The position numbers were made by a program, and so were the translations under genes. 64,000 nucleotides of DNA from Physcomitrium patens (Eukaryota > Streptophyta > Bryopsida > Funariales > Funariaceae), in assembly GCF_000002425.4 (NCBI RefSeq), contig NC_037257.1, forward strand, positions 15,696,708 through 15,760,707, read 5' to 3'. Below the pieces are notes generated by a model. It saw only the letters and a list, made by a program, of their open reading frames with translations. It had not been told where the DNA came from and made no database searches. Positions within the stretch are counted from its first letter, which is position 1. Each line of letters starts with the position of its first letter. This document shows, piece by piece, positions 46,540 to 59,845 of this stretch.

Positions 46540-48480
46540 GGTCCTATTCTCTTCTCAAAGTCCTCTCCTTGTTTTACATTAAATGTTATTTTAGGACCTA
46601 AATAGTACAAAGCCTCTGCCTTATTAGATTCAGGAGCCTCGGCGTGTTTCTTAGATGAAGAATTTACTAAAAGATATAGCATATCTTTAGTAAAGAAAAC
46701 TAAACTTGTTCATGTAGAAGTCATAGATGGTCGTCTATTATCTTCTGGAGATATTATATACGAAACCCTTCCTCTAGAAGTAATAATCAATGGTCATAAT
46801 AGCTTTGTAGTATTTAATATCATTAGATCTTCTTATAATCCAGTCATTTTAGCTTTATCGTGGTTAAAAAAAATACAACACTCAAATAGATTGGATTTCT
46901 CAAATTCTTACTTTCTCTAAAAGTATAACTAACAGTGTAGTTAATCAAGTAGAGAGTCATAAGTCCAGTTCAATTAAACCCATGTATATAGGTACAAAAG
47001 CTTTCTTGCATGTGGCTATGAAAGAATCACCATATAATATTTATGCCATACCCGTTTCTACCGGTGCAAAGACTTTATGTGGCATTCCAAGCCAATATCA
47101 AGAATTTTAAGATGTATTCGAAAAAAAAATGTGGATACACTCCCGGAATATTGTCCCTATGATTGCTCAATTGACCTTCAAGAAGAAGTACAATCGCCAT
47201 TTGGACCAATCTACAATTTATCACAAAATGAGTTAACTGAACTCAAGGAGTATATTGAAGAAAATCTAGCAAAGAATTTCATACGCCATTCTAAATCTAC
47301 AACAGGAACTCCAATTCTATTTGTGAAAAAAAAGATGAATAATTAGAGGTGTGTGTTGATTATCGAGGACTCAACAAGATTACCATCAAAAACACGTATC
47401 CACTACCTTTAATATTTGGACTTCTTGACTAGCTGAATCAAGCTAAGATCTATACAAAAATAGATCTCCGGGGAGCATACAATCTAGTACACATGAAAGA
47501 AGGAGATGAATAGAAGACTGCATTTCAAACTAAGTATGGACATTTTGAATACAACGTCATACCTTTTGGACTTACAAATGTACTAGCAGCTTTTCAACAT
47601 CTAATGAATGATATTTCTTGAGAGTTTTTGGACGATTTTGTGGTCTATTATCTAGACGACATCTTGATCTATTCTAAGAATCTAGAAGAATATGAACTTC
47701 ATGTTCGTCGTGTCTTATAAAAATTAAGAGATACATGACTCTATGCTAAGATAGAAATGTGAGTATTCCATACTACTGAACTTGATTTCTTAGGTTATGT
47801 CATTTCAAATGATGGACTTATGATGGATCCTAAGAAAGTTCAAACTATTATAGATTGAAGATTCCAAAAACGGTAAGAGATATCCAATACTTTTTGGGAT
47901 TTGCCAATTACTATCGGATCTTCATCAAAGACTTCTCTCGAGTTACAGCTCTACTTACACGTTTGACTTGTAAAGACAAACTCCAATGGAATCAAAAAGT
48001 GGAAGTTATTTTTGAAACTTTGAAGACAGCATTTATTTCTACACCAATCTTGTATAGTATTGATTTTTTCAAAGCGTTCTTTATGGAAACAGATGCATCA
48101 GACTTTGCTCTGGGTGCGGTTTTGTCACAAATGGGAGCAGATGACAAACTTCATCCAGTAGCCTTTCATTCAAGAAAATTCTCAGCAGCAAAAATCAATT
48201 ATGAGATCCATGATAAAGAACTTCTTGCAATTGTGGATTCTTTTGAAGAATGGCATCATTATCCAAAAGCTGCTTCCAATCCAGTCATTGTGTATACGGA
48301 TCACAAGAACCTCAAGTATTTCATCTCAACACGCATATTAAATCATTGTCAAGCTCGTTAAAGCATGTCTTTATCAAATTTCGAGTTCATCATTACTTAT
48401 CATTCAAGAAAATAACAAGGTTTATCTGATGCCTTATCTAGACGTTCTTATCTTGCACTAGAAGAAGGAGATGCAACTTT
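46540..48480 (+). pseudogene. Element E protease, RT and RNase H (fossil)
   Basis: Protease block 'ALLDSGA' about 46613-46640. RT about 47060-47880 with 'GPIYNLSQNELTELKEYI', 'PFGLTN' and the '[11 protein letters not shown]' active-site block. RNase H about 48010-48480 ('METDASDFALGAVLSQ', 'HPVAFHSRKFS', 'VYTDHKNLKYF'). Sequence type fits the Tcn1-like clade. Confidence 0.9.
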
Positions 48481-48539
48481 TCAGCAACAAAGAACGGTTC
48501 TCTTGAAGTTGGAGTAATTTCATCTTCGAGCAATAAAAT

Positions 48540-49970
48540 CAACATTGATTGTTGATTTAACTTTTCTCAAGCAAGTCCAGTTAAGTATGTCTTCAGACCC
48601 TCTTGTTCATGATATCAAGAATATTTCTTCTAAATCTCATGATTCTTCTAAATTCGAGTTTAAAAATAACCTACTCTATTTCGAAGGATGCCTATATTTT
48701 TCAGAAGAAAAAGCATGTTTATGTATTTTTTAGCTCGTCACGACTTTCCGGCAGGAGGACATTTTGAATACAATAAGACTTTGGAATTGATATCTAGGGA
48801 TTTTTGTTGGCCTCAAATGTGGAAGGCAGTCAAAGATTTTGTACAAACATGTGATGTTTGCTCAAGATCAAAAACTCCTCGTCATCGACCTTTTCGACTT
48901 TTTCAGCCATTACCCATTCCAGAACAACCATGGTCTTTTGTTTCTATGGACTTCATCACGGATCTTCCAATCTCAAGTTCTTATGACTCTATATTCGTGA
49001 TAGTAGATTGTTTTACTAAGATGGCATATTTTGTACCATGTACAAAATCTATCACAAGTGAAGAAACAGCTAAGCTCTTTCTTGACAATATCTATCGCTA
49101 TCATGGATTATCCAAGGATATTATATCAGATAGGGGAACTCAATTTATATCAAGATTTTGGCGGACTCTTTTCAAGATTCTAAAAGTGGATATAAAACTA
49201 TCTTCGATATTCCATCCTCAAACTGATGGACAACGAAGCGTGTTAATCAAGTTTAAGAGCAATATTTAAGATGTACCATCAACTACCAACAAAATGATTG
49301 GACAATTCTTTTGCCATTGGCACAGTTTGCTTATAATAATACAATATATTCTTCTATAAATCAAACACCTTTCTTTACTAATTATGGTTATCATTCACGA
49401 CTTGATACTTTTGACTTTTCAAAAGTTGTTAATCCTGCTGCAAAAGACTTGGCGATTCATTTATCAAAGCTAAATGCAATGATGAAGGCACAATTAAAAG
49501 AAGCTCAAGAACAACAAAAGGTCAATGCGGATGTCTATCGGAATGAACAACCACCAGTCTACATGGGTGATAAGGTATGGTTACTTCGTTGCAATATTAA
49601 GATCACTTGTCCTTGTGACAAATTGGACTATCGAAGGCTGGGACCATTTTCTATTTCTATACAAATCAATCCAGTTGAATATCGTTTACATCTACCAAAG
49701 TCAATGAAAATCCATCCTGTATTCCACATGTCTTTTCTTGAACCATATAAAATAGTGGACATACCAAGAAGACGACAAGCTCCACCTCCTCTTATAAAAG
49801 TGGACAATAATGAAGAATTTGAAGTAGAAGAAGTCTTAGATTCAAGGCGACACCAAAATAAATTAGAATATCTTGTCCATTGGCATGGATATGATATTAG
49901 TGAACGCACATGGGAGCCAGTAAAAAATCTTGTAAATGCAGCAAAGGTTGTAGAGGCTTTTCATCGATGA
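48540..49970 (+). pseudogene. Element E integrase and chromodomain (fossil)
   Basis: Zinc-binding and catalytic integrase blocks at about 48688-49270 ('TCDVCSRSK', 'MDFITDLPI', 'DIISDRGTQF', 'FHPQTDGQ'). The C-terminal part (49311-49970) includes 'GDKVWLL' and a chromodomain at about 49812-49967 ('FEVEEVLDSR', 'YLVHWHGYD', 'TWEPVKNL'), which places it among the chromoviruses. Confidence 0.9.
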
Positions 49971-50549
49971 CATCCATCAAAATCAAGATGAAAACCTTCT
50001 TTATAAAAGAAACAACATCTAAGCAAGTTAATATTCTACTTTCAATCCTTATTTGTAGCTTCTTTGTAGTTGTGATGCTCAAGAAATGGAGAACCAATAA
50101 CCAGCAGATTCCACTCAAGAACCTTCATTTACTGACCTGCCGGATGAGATATTACAATTATCACAACCTTCAAGACGACGCAATCGAGATGAAGATCTTC
50201 AAGAACAATATATTCTTCCTCAAATAGATGGTGAGATACAACACGTTTGGTATCACGACTTGAGAAGGGACTCTCGATGTTTGGTGATTTTACTAGAGGT
50301 AGGAACAGCTCTTAATGGTGTTCCAAATGTTCTATTCGAAGGAAGTTATGAAGGCCTCAACAATGATCAAATAATTGGGTAGACTTCTCGCCTTGGTATG
50401 GAACACTACCGATGGTTGAGAGGCCCTATTAATCATCTTCGAAGAGAGTAAAGATCAGAGTATGTAGGGAATATAATTCGTCGCATCATAGATTTTTTTA
50501 ACATATGATGACCACTCCGCATGGAACTTGTTCCTAGAAGAGAGGGTAA

Positions 50550-51099
50550 TGTCTTAGATATACTCATAATTACATATAAAAATATGTAGAAGTAAGTAAA
50601 AATGAGTAAAAGTAAGTTAATTCTATAGTATATGATATGAAAGCTTCCTAGAAGCTTTATAGATACTGTTTTGACTTTATAGGTGTCTTTAACTAACTTT
50701 TTGGATTAGAAACATGATCAACAAGTTGGCCATGTGCCACACATGTTGTTAGCTTGAAGACGAAGCTAACTATGTGGCCCATACGTAGAAAAACTTGCCT
50801 TGTAAGTCAAGGCATGTGTCCACAAAGTCAACACATATTGGAGGTCCTATAGAACATTGCCATGTAGCCCCTAGTTAGATAGTATATATAGAGAAAAGAG
50901 TGAAGCCTTCTTCACTCTTGTCAACTCCTTTCTTGCTTCCAATCTAGTTATAAGGGTATCTAATTTTCTTGTCTTTTGGCAATAGCCATTTCAGTTTCTC
51001 TTTCAATATACATACTTGTTTATTTATATTTTTTTACCTTTCTTTGAGTGAAGGCTCACTTGTCTGAATTGCTTTTTCATCAAGTTCTTGTCCTTGATA
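50550..51099 (+). repeat. Element E right LTR (550 bp)
   Basis: TGTCTTAG...CCTTGATA, preceded by the purine tract agaagagagggtaa (50536-50549) and followed by the target duplication ACAAG. Confidence 0.92.
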
Positions 51100-51104
51100 A
51101 CAAG

Positions 51105-52400
51105 TTGCTATGTTGTATCGTGAATGGGATAACCTTTCGAAAAAAATTTGTAATGAAGTTGTGGATATCCACTACCATAAAAAAAGTAGCAATGCTCCAA
51201 AATGTTCTCTTCTTCATATTCTTGTTGGTCATCAACTACAATTGGTCATGGTGGTAGTTTATATCGATCCAAAAAGTACTTTAGCTTGGTATAAAATTTC
51301 TTTAATTATGAAATATGGAAGACTAAATGGACTTGAATATATAGTAGCAGCTCGAGGCTGTATGTGACATTAGAAGACATTGCAAAAATGTAGAAAGGTC
51401 CAAGTCACCGAGATTCTAGATTACGGATTTGGGTTGATGTAACAAGTGGCAAGTTGGCATTAGAAAGTAATACTAGATCAGCCTCTCGAAAGATCTTGTG
51501 TTGCCGATGGTTATCTACATATTGCTTCTGTCGATTTTATACAATAAAGAAGCGGTGCCATACCTCTTGTAAGGCCGTTGTAAGCGATTATATAAATTCT
51601 TTTGTTTTTGGATTGTTGGTATGGATGAGACAATAGACAATTGTTGGCATAATTGGATGTTCATCAGTATTAAGGAAAAATTATGAATGATTGATACTTG
51701 CTTGAATATTTTTATTATAAGTAAATTCCAAGGACATCAAGTATTCATCTCAATCATTATGATGAACTACTACAAATATCCACAGTATATCTTCCAAGGT
51801 CCGATTTGTACGCTCTGTTTGTCTATCTATTTGGAAATAGGAGGCTATAGATATGGCAAGTCATATACCTAATAGCTTGAACAAGGCTTATTAAAAACTT
51901 CTTATGAAGCATGAAACTTGATTTGAAACGATCACACAAGATAATTCAATATTGACAAAAGACGATTTCAAAGAAAACATGCAAATTTTGGAGCATCATT
52001 CTTTGAGTGTACTACAGCCAAATAAAGTTTCTTCAAGAATAAATTTATAAAGATGATAATTGTGATATGATTATAAAGCATTTGTGGCAAAGATGTAATC
52101 AGATTCATAATCACTTCCTCCAAACATGCTATAGATAGCAAAATAGGCTATAATAGTCTAAGAGATGCTGCATTGTGCATATTGTAATATTGACATGACT
52201 TGCAAGAGTGTACAAAGGCTCAAACATCAGAATCCAAACCTATCCAATATCATGTCTTTGAGATCCATTCTAGATCTTCTCTTGTCTTAGATATCCAAAT
52301 ATTGGAATGTCATGTTCTTTCTAAAGTATGCGCATCCGGAGTTTAGTATTGCCAGGTACATAAATTTGCTTCTTGAAATAGAGCAAGCCATCACCAAGAA
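51105..52400 (-). pseudogene. Element F integrase and chromodomain-like tail (fossil)
   Basis: The minus strand shows 'CKSCQ', a catalytic-core relic, a 'HHND-DEY' block and a tail ending with a chromodomain-like stretch ('KGYPIHD' near 51120-51140). E sits inside it. Confidence 0.65.
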
Positions 52401-52699
52401 TGTAATCCTGATATTATATACCGTCCACCTTCAACTGATTACTAACCATCTTGAAATAAGCATCTCATTGCGTAGCTTCTTTCCATTCTACCTCTTTAGT
52501 AAGATCTAAAATGATACTACTAATGGTAGTGAATTTTACCTTGTCTTTCAATTCATCCTTCAAATCTGGTCTCCGTGATACACTATCTGACATAGTATGT
52601 TGTTGCCTTTGCTTGTACTCAAGCTAAATATCAAAAATCTACAACTATTCTTTATAATGATGATGCTACAATTTCATATTTTTCAAATGCAAATCATGT

Positions 52700-54480
52700 A
52701 GTAAGGATCAATAGTCAGTCCAAACAACCACTAGTTTTCTCAATAGATAGTGTCGCCACATCTTTGGGGGGGTGTACAATCACTAATTGATCTTGATTAT
52801 GTGTATAGTAATTACGCTCTATCCTTCTCAGCTTATATGATTCATACACCACAGGTTGAAGACTCCTACTAAAGTCTTGTTCAAGGACCACTATAATAAC
52901 AAAGTTAGAAGCATCAATGTCAAGCATACAAGGGAGATTATAGTCATACGATTGCAATATTCGAGTAGTTATGAGTGCTTCCTTTAACTTATCAAAGATA
53001 TTTTACTGCTCTAGTTTCTATTCAAATGATGCACCATTCTCCAATAGGTTTGTCAATGAAGCAACAATGTGAACAAATTGCCAAACAAAATGGCAATAGT
53101 ATCCAGCAAGGCCTAAAAACAAGTAAATTTTAAAAGCATCTTTGAGGGTTGGTTAATCGTCTAGTACTTTCATCTTATCTTGTTCCATACGCATGCCTTA
53201 AGAAGACACCATATGCCTCAAAAAGGTGACTTTCAACTTCCAAAGTTCACATTTTAATTGCTTATAATAAAAATAACTATCTTGCAACCGGCGTAATACC
53301 TCTTGTAGGTATTATTCATGCTCTTCAAGGGTTTTACTATATACAAGGATATCATCAATGAAGACAACTACATACTTATCCAAAAGGTCTCAAAATAATC
53401 TGTTCATTTGACCCATAAAAGAGGTTGAAGTATTGGTGAGACCAATGGATAAAACTAGCCATTTAAAATATCCATAGTATATACAAAATGCTAACTTTTC
53501 TACATCCTCTCTAAAATAGGTGTTTGTCAATAGCTACTCCAAAGATCCAATTTACTAAAGATGATCATACCTCAAACTTAGTCAAGAAGATCATCTATGC
53601 ATAGAAGTGGACATGTTTTTTTAATAGTTCGCTTATTGAGATCTTGATAGTCAAGGCAAAGGCAAAGTCCACCATCTTTCTTAGGTGCAAAAATTATAGA
53701 TGCTCTCCGTGGTGATATGCTTCTCAAATGAGGCTTTTCTCCAAAAATTCGTTTAATATCTTTTGCAGTTCTTCAAGTTCTTTTGGTGCTAGGCAGTAAA
53801 TTAATTGACTTACTGGTTTGGTTCTATGCAATAATTCTATTTGAAAAGTACACCTCGATCAAGAAGTATACTATTAGGTAGGTCGATTGGAAAGACATCT
53901 TGATATTTTTGTATGAATTATTTTGCTTGCTCTATTTCTTTGATTGTCTTTTCTACCACTGACGTGAGATTTGGAACCACCATATATACTAATTATTCAG
54001 GTTGTGATTGCTTCTTCATAAAGGTCGTCTTTACAAGTAAGTCTTTGGTTGGAAGTTGTCTTTTCTCTTTATTTGATGTAGTGGTACAAAGAATTATCTT
54101 GTGTCCTCCATGTTTAAAAAAGATTGTCCTTGCTATCTAATTAATTTTTTTATTTTCCATCTCTAGCCATGGCATACTAAGGATAACATCATATCTTAGC
54201 TTTGTCACCTTGAATTTTTCTCTTAAGATGTAGGTGTTTGTCAATCTCAAGGTTGCTTTTTTACATGTCTCATTTAACACGTTCTCTCAATCATTTGCAA
54301 GGTATATACTTCTTTCCTTGATTTTCTTGATTTTAATTTCTAAGCCAATTGATAATTTTAGTTAAGATACAATTTTTTGTAGAGCCACAATCTATAAGTA
54401 TTTGACATAGTTGTCCTCTTAGTAGTCCCGTTGAATGCACCAGTCAACTCTTTTTATAATTTTCCAAGGCTATGCCATTT
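52700..54480 (-). pseudogene. Element F RNase H, RT and protease (fossil)
   Basis: RNase H 'MLDIDASNFVIIVVLEQ' and 'QPVVYESYKL' (52957-52780). RT relics follow to about 53720, with protease-like sequence around 54450-54350. All on the minus strand, in gypsy order. Confidence 0.75.
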
Positions 54481-54519
54481 GTCTCTAAAAGACAATAGCT
54501 ACTCCTAATATTGGCCTCC

Positions 54520-55580
54520 AGGGCCTTTATTAGAAAGCCTCGTTTTCTTGTTCTAACTCATTATCAGCTTGGTGAATTTCAAGACTATGAACCTACCTTA
54601 TCTTGTTGGTACTTACACTTTGATGTTTTGAACAACCTCCGATTTGATGGCCTAGCTCCTAACAATAGAAACACAATCTTTTTTGTACTAATATTTTTTA
54701 TCTTTGTAGTATCAATGATTCTTATAAGGCATCAATCTTCATTAGCATTGGTTGTTATATTGTAATATTAGATAGTGGCATAAGACTTTGTATTATAGGT
54801 CATGCTCCATAATTTTTGAAATCTATAGCATTCACTCTGATTGCAATCCAATTTGCTACTTTGAATGTTTGTGGATGCCTTAGCTCCACTTCTTGCTGGA
54901 TTCTAAATTTTAAACCTCTTAGAAATCGATCCATCATCTCCACCTCTAAAATATTACCAATTTGGAAACATAAAGACTTGAATCGAGAGACATAATCTTG
55001 CACTAACCTAACTTGTGTAAGATTTGTCAACTAATCGCATACTATCTTTTCTATATTGATGGGCCAAAACTGATTCTTAAACTCGGTCTCAAACTCCTTC
55101 CAATCACAATATCCACCTTGAATTTTATAGCTTTGAATTTGATGTTGCCACTAAATGGTAGCGGCATCCCTCAAATAGTTGGATGCATATATAATTCCTT
55201 TAGTAGTATTTGCCTTGGATAGTTGGAAGTATTGTCGCATGTTGAAGAGCCATTGACATACATCTTCTTGTCTTTAAGTTCCAAAGTATGTACTAGCTTA
55301 TTCAATTTCAATCTAGCACATGTTGGCACTCTTGTCTTCGAGGCTTCTATTTGCCCTAGTAAAGTAGCTATCTAGCCTAAGTTGTGTTGTATTTGAGCCT
55401 CCATCTAGGAATATTCTACCATATCTTCTACATTGTAATTTCTTTGTTGGACTCTACTATTATAATATCTTTTCACTCTCCAATTGATTTTTTAAGAGTA
55501 GCTCGTAGTAGCCTCAATAGAGTATCTAATGTGACCACAACAACTAATTTCAGATTAGAATATGATTATTGACATGCTAT
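54520..55580 (-). pseudogene. Element F gag (fossil)
   Basis: 'LVQDYVSRFKSLCFQIGNI' and 'MMDRFLRGLKFRIQQEV' (about 55010-54880) are typical of the retrotransposon gag domain of chromoviruses. A zinc-knuckle relic lies near 54690-54600. Confidence 0.8.
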
Positions 55581-55616
55581 CAAAAGTAAAAAACCTAACA
55601 CTTATTTTAATACCAA

Positions 55617-55945
55617 TAAAACATGACTAGTGAAACATCTCCAATAATTTATATTTCAAAAAAGGTCTGAAGTAATTCCTGACGAGATGCCCCAAAAAGC
55701 CCTAACCAATCTTATTTATATCTTTTTCTACCACCCTGGACTTTCTAAAATATTCTTAGGCTATAAATTCCACCTGGATAACCGCCCTAAGCCTTTTCTA
55801 GAAAGTTCTATAATAGGCCCTATCTTAATAATTGCCATAAACTCTTTTAGAATGTTCCATGGTGGATCCTACTTATCTACTAATTCTAGAAACTTCTATG
55901 GTTCTAACTATTTATATAATTATCTTTTCTATACCCTATGGTATA
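55617..55945 (-). repeat. Element F 5' LTR (reverse, about 329 bp)
   Basis: Homologous to 44148-44638 but shorter. The neighbouring TTGGTATTAAAATAA on the minus strand (55616-55602) looks like a decayed initiator-Met primer site. Confidence 0.72.
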
Positions 55946-55950
55946 GTGAA

Positions 55951-57760
55951 GGTGACAATATTGTCACACATATAGGCAAGCTACGGGAGATGGTTGACTA
56001 ATTTCTTCTACTGATGAGAAGATTTTTTATACATACTTTGTAATGGCATTATTGTAGAGTTTCTTGGAATCATATTGGACATTGGTGGTGATACTAGGAA
56101 CAAGATTTCCAATGGAACTAATATTACAAATGGTCAGAACTCAACTATTATAACAAGAGTCTTTTAAGAAGGATGCAAGAGCAACCTTTGAGATATCATT
56201 AGTTGTGAAAAAAAAATCTAAGTTACATTCTCATATTCAAACTCATGCAAGGTCTTTACATAATCAAAAGAAAGATGTAAAATACAAATATTGTGGCAAG
56301 AAAGATTATTATGAGAGAGAGTGTCAGACGAAGGAGAAAGACAAGAAGTCAAAAAAGTTAAAAAAGACTTTTCAAAAAGAATAGATTAATATAATAGATA
56401 AGAAAGATTGAGAGGATGATGAATCTATCTTTGTAGCTATGTTATCTATTACTATGAGTGATAAAGAATGGTATATCAATTTGGTGTTTCTTAGTATATG
56501 ATAGAAAATTGAAGTTGATTTTTAAGTTACAAAAACCTACCACAAGGCCCTGAAGTCTATTTAAGCCATGATACTGGACTTGATATCAAAGAAAAAGATA
56601 AGATCTCTTCCCAATTTCTAAACAATGTTTGTACGGATGTACATGATATCTTGCATGTTGAAAGATTGGCAAAGAATTTATTTTTTCTTAACAAAATGAC
56701 AAATCAAGGTTATAAAGTCAATTTTAACGCTAATATATGTCTCATGAAATGAAAAAATATAACCATCAAAGGTGTTAGACATGATAGCTTATACAAGCTA
56801 TTGAGATCTTTAGATGAAGATAAAAAGACTTTTCTTGTTATTGAGATAAAATAGACTTTGAACAAGGCTAATCTCTAGCATCAACGAAATGGTCATCTTG
56901 GCATTTTGGGCTTGAAGAAATTACAAGCAAGTGATATGGTCATTCATCTGGACATAGGCAAAAATATAAAGTTAAAATTTTACAAGAGATGCATTTATGG
57001 AAAACAACATCATGATGCTTTTCCAACAAAAGATGGTACTTATGCAACAAAACTCTTGGGATTGATACATTTTGATATAAATGGTCCTATAAAGACAACA
57101 TCTCATTGAGAAGCAAAATACTTTGTTATTTTTATATATAATTTTTTAAAAAAAACTTTTATATATTTCATAAATCAAAAGTCTAAAATCTTGAATAACT
57201 TTAGGATTTTTGAGGCTCTAATTGAAAAATAGACGGATTCAAAAATTTAAAAATTCCATAGTAATAATGGCGGAAAGTATACATCTAAAGCCTTCAAATA
57301 GTTTTATCAGTAACATGGCATTAAAAGATAATTTTTAATGCCTTACATATCTCAACAAAATAGAATTGTAGAATGCAAGAATTGGACATTATTTAAAAGT
57401 ATGAGGTGTATGATACATCATAAATAACTTTCAAATGCATAATAGACAAAAGCCATTAATACTACAACATATGTCCTTAATCAAATTCCTACTACAGCTA
57501 TAAGAAAAAAAATACCAAAAGAAATTTGTTGAGGTATAAAACATCAATATAATACCTTTGTGTTTAAAGATGTAATACTTATGCACATATTCTAGATGAA
57601 AAAATACACAAAATTTGACTTCAAAAATAGAAAAATATATATTTCTAGGCTATATTGAGAGTATTAAGTACTATAATTTGTATGATGTTAAAAATGGCTC
57701 CATAATTATGAGTCATGATGTTAAGTTTGTTGAGTATAAAGACTTTAAGGAAATGAAAGA
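55951..57760 (+). pseudogene. Element G gag 3' part, protease and integrase (fossil)
   Basis: gag resumes with 'DNIVTHIGKLREMVD'. A copia zinc-knuckle relic lies near 56283-56324 ('CGKKDYYEREC'). Integrase follows from about 56870 ('HQRNGHLGILGLKKL', 'RCIYGKQHH', 'GLIHFDINGPI'). Confidence 0.8.
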
Positions 57761-58149
57761 AACATTGGAAGTTTGTATTTATAAACCTTAAAAAAAAAGA
57801 TTAAAATTAAGCGTATAGAATCTTCATCATATTCAAAAAATAATACTAAAGATACAATAGAAGATTTGGATAGTGATAAACCTTACCAACAACCAACTAT
57901 TCAATCTTCATCTTGTGTTTGAGATATTCAAACACAAGCTCAAGCACTTCAACAACAACATGCGGCTTTAAATCCACCTCTAATCCCACCTTCAATCCCA
58001 CCTCCAATTCTACCTTTACTTGTAATGACATATATAAGAGCTTGACTTTTGGCACAAAAATAAGATATTGATAAATCACCATTAGCTTGGATTCTTTTTA
58101 AGTCATTCATATCTTTAGAGTATATCACACATGCTTTTCACATAAGCAC

Positions 58150-59204
58150 TAAAGAAATATCTACTATCATTAAAGCTATAGGAAGAAATGACATTTAGAA
58201 GTAGAAAGAAGCAATGCATTCAGAGTATCAAAGATTCATTGATAAAAAGACTTGGATTTTAACACCATTACTAGCCAATAAAAAATCAATTGATTACAAA
58301 TGAATTTTTAAAATCAAATATAATACAAATGATTCAATGGAGTGTTGCAAGACAAGACTTATTGCAAAAGATTATGCACAAAAAGAAGGTATTGATTAAA
58401 AGGAGACTTTTGCTCTAGTGGCAAAAATGTCTTCAATTCATATACTTCTTGTACTAACTATAGCTAAAGATTTAGAAATTCATCAAATGGATGTTAAAAA
58501 AATATTCTTAAATAGAGATCTTGAAGAAGAAATATATATGGATCAACCAAAAGTCTATATATTAGAAGATAAAAAAAATATTTAGTGTATAAAATTTCTA
58601 AAACTATCTATAGGCTCAAACAATCTCTTAAGGCATAGTATAAGAAGATAGATAATTATTTTGCCTCACAAAGTTTGAAAATAAGCCATGCTAATGTTAA
58701 AATTTATATATTTTAGACAACTAATGGATTCTTCATTATCATTGCATTCTCTATAGATGATTTAATGCTTGTATCTAATAACAAAGAATTTTTTTTAGAA
58801 ATAAAGAAAATTTAGCTGAGAGGTTTAAAATGAAGGATTTTAAAGAAGTATACTATATTTTGAATGTGTAGATTATGAAGAACGAAAAGATTCATAAAAA
58901 CTACTTGAATTAGCAAAAATATGTGAAAAATATCCTTAAAAGATTTGACATGAAAGATTATAAACCTTTGGCTATATCTTTGGATTCTAATAATAAATTG
59001 TCAAGAAACATGAGTCCACAAATTCCTAAAGAGGTTGAAGCAATGAAGGGGATTCTATACCAAAATACAATAGGTAATTTAGTCTATGCAATGATAGGCA
59101 CTTGGGTTGATATTTCATATCTAGTAGGAGTTATTAGCCAATCTTGGCCTTCAACATTGAAAAGTAGTGAAACGCTATTGTATTACATGGCATTTGGCTT
59201 GAAA
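58150..59204 (+). pseudogene. Element G RT and start of RNase H (fossil)
   Basis: Copia RT relics ('IHQMDVKK', 'IAFSIDDLML') at about 58190-58860, then the connection/RNase H part ('RFDMKDYKPLAI', 'GNLVYAMIGT') up to the insertion near 59205. Confidence 0.78.
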
Positions 59205-59431
59205 ATACATCGAGCACCTAGTTGGGGAAGATAAAAGGAAAATTACAATAACAAGTTCTAACAATTCTAATAGATTCTTAAACAAATTACAATTAAATAT
59301 TAGTAAGTATAATTCAAACATCAATCAAATTCAATCAAAATTGCAAAGGAATTATGTAAGAAATACAAAGTATTTCTAAAGATATTTTAAAGAAATCATA
59401 AAAAAATAACATGGAAATTCAAAAATATACT

Positions 59432-59522
59432 AAAATAGAAATCTTAATAAACTATTAAAATAGAAATCTTAATAAACTATTAAAATAGAAATCTTAATAA
59501 ACTATTAAAATAGAAATCTTAA
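59432..59522. repeat. 25-bp tandem repeat, about 3.6 copies
   Basis: The unit aaaatagaaatcttaataaa plus ctatt repeats head to tail without mismatch at 59432, 59457, 59482 and (partial) 59507. Confidence 0.95.
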
Positions 59523-59523
59523 T

Positions 59524-59845
59524 TAAATCCTAGTCAAATCCTAATCAAATCTTAAATAAATTTTAGTCAAACCCTAATCAATTCCTAATCAAATCCTAGT
59601 CAAATCCTAACCAAATCCTAATCAAATCCTAAACAAATCCTTATCAAATCCTAATCAAATTTTAATAAAATCCTAATCAAATCCTAACCAAATCTTAACC
59701 AAATCCTAGTCAAATCCTAATCAATCTTCAATAAATCCTAGTCAAATCCTACTCAAATTCTAAAAAATCCTTATCAAATCTAAACAAACCTTAATCAAAT
59801 TCTAATCAAATCCTAAACATATCCTAACCAAATTCTAAATAATCC
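59524..59845. repeat. Degenerate 11-bp minisatellite, consensus AAATCCTAATC
   Basis: About 28 imperfect head-to-tail copies; common variants are AAATCCTAGTC and AAATCCTAACC. Confidence 0.92.

Larger units (their letters stand above)
44732..51099 (+). mobile_element. Element E: Tcn1-like chromovirus, best preserved, nested in F
   Basis: 6368 bp with two 550-bp LTRs and a perfect 5-bp target duplication ACAAG (44727-44731 and 51100-51104). The internal order gag, protease, RT, RNase H, integrase, chromodomain is complete. The LTRs differ at about 36 of about 460 positions checked by eye, mostly transitions, so it is the youngest clear insertion of this family here. Roughly a dozen breaks. It lies in F's chromodomain-like tail. 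The leader carries an 11-nt complement to the presumed transcript start, as in self-primed elements. Confidence 0.93.
44148..55945 (-). mobile_element. Element F: reverse-strand chromovirus nested in G, containing E
   Basis: On the minus strand: 5' LTR 55945-55617, primer site next to it, gag (about 55580-54780), protease (about 54450-53900), RT (about 53720-53000), RNase H (about 52990-52700), integrase (about 52330-51450), chromodomain-like tail (about 51250-51100, then interrupted by E), polypurine tract (44660-44639) and 3' LTR (44638-44148). Flanks CTGAA (44143-44147) and GTGAA (55946-55950) look like a 5-bp target duplication with one mismatch. G's gag resumes on the far side. Heavily broken. 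Confidence 0.82.

Noticed and set aside
51110-51367. An 85-codon open frame on the plus strand right after element E, looking like a possible extra gene.
   Set aside because: The opposite strand carries the integrase and chromodomain-like tail of element F, and E's target duplication shows this is F sequence. The plus-strand frame is an antisense shadow.
59524-59845. Interstitial telomeric repeats or a CRISPR-like array.
   Set aside because: The 11-bp AAATCCTAATC unit is neither the plant telomere repeat TTTAGGG nor a repeat-spacer structure.
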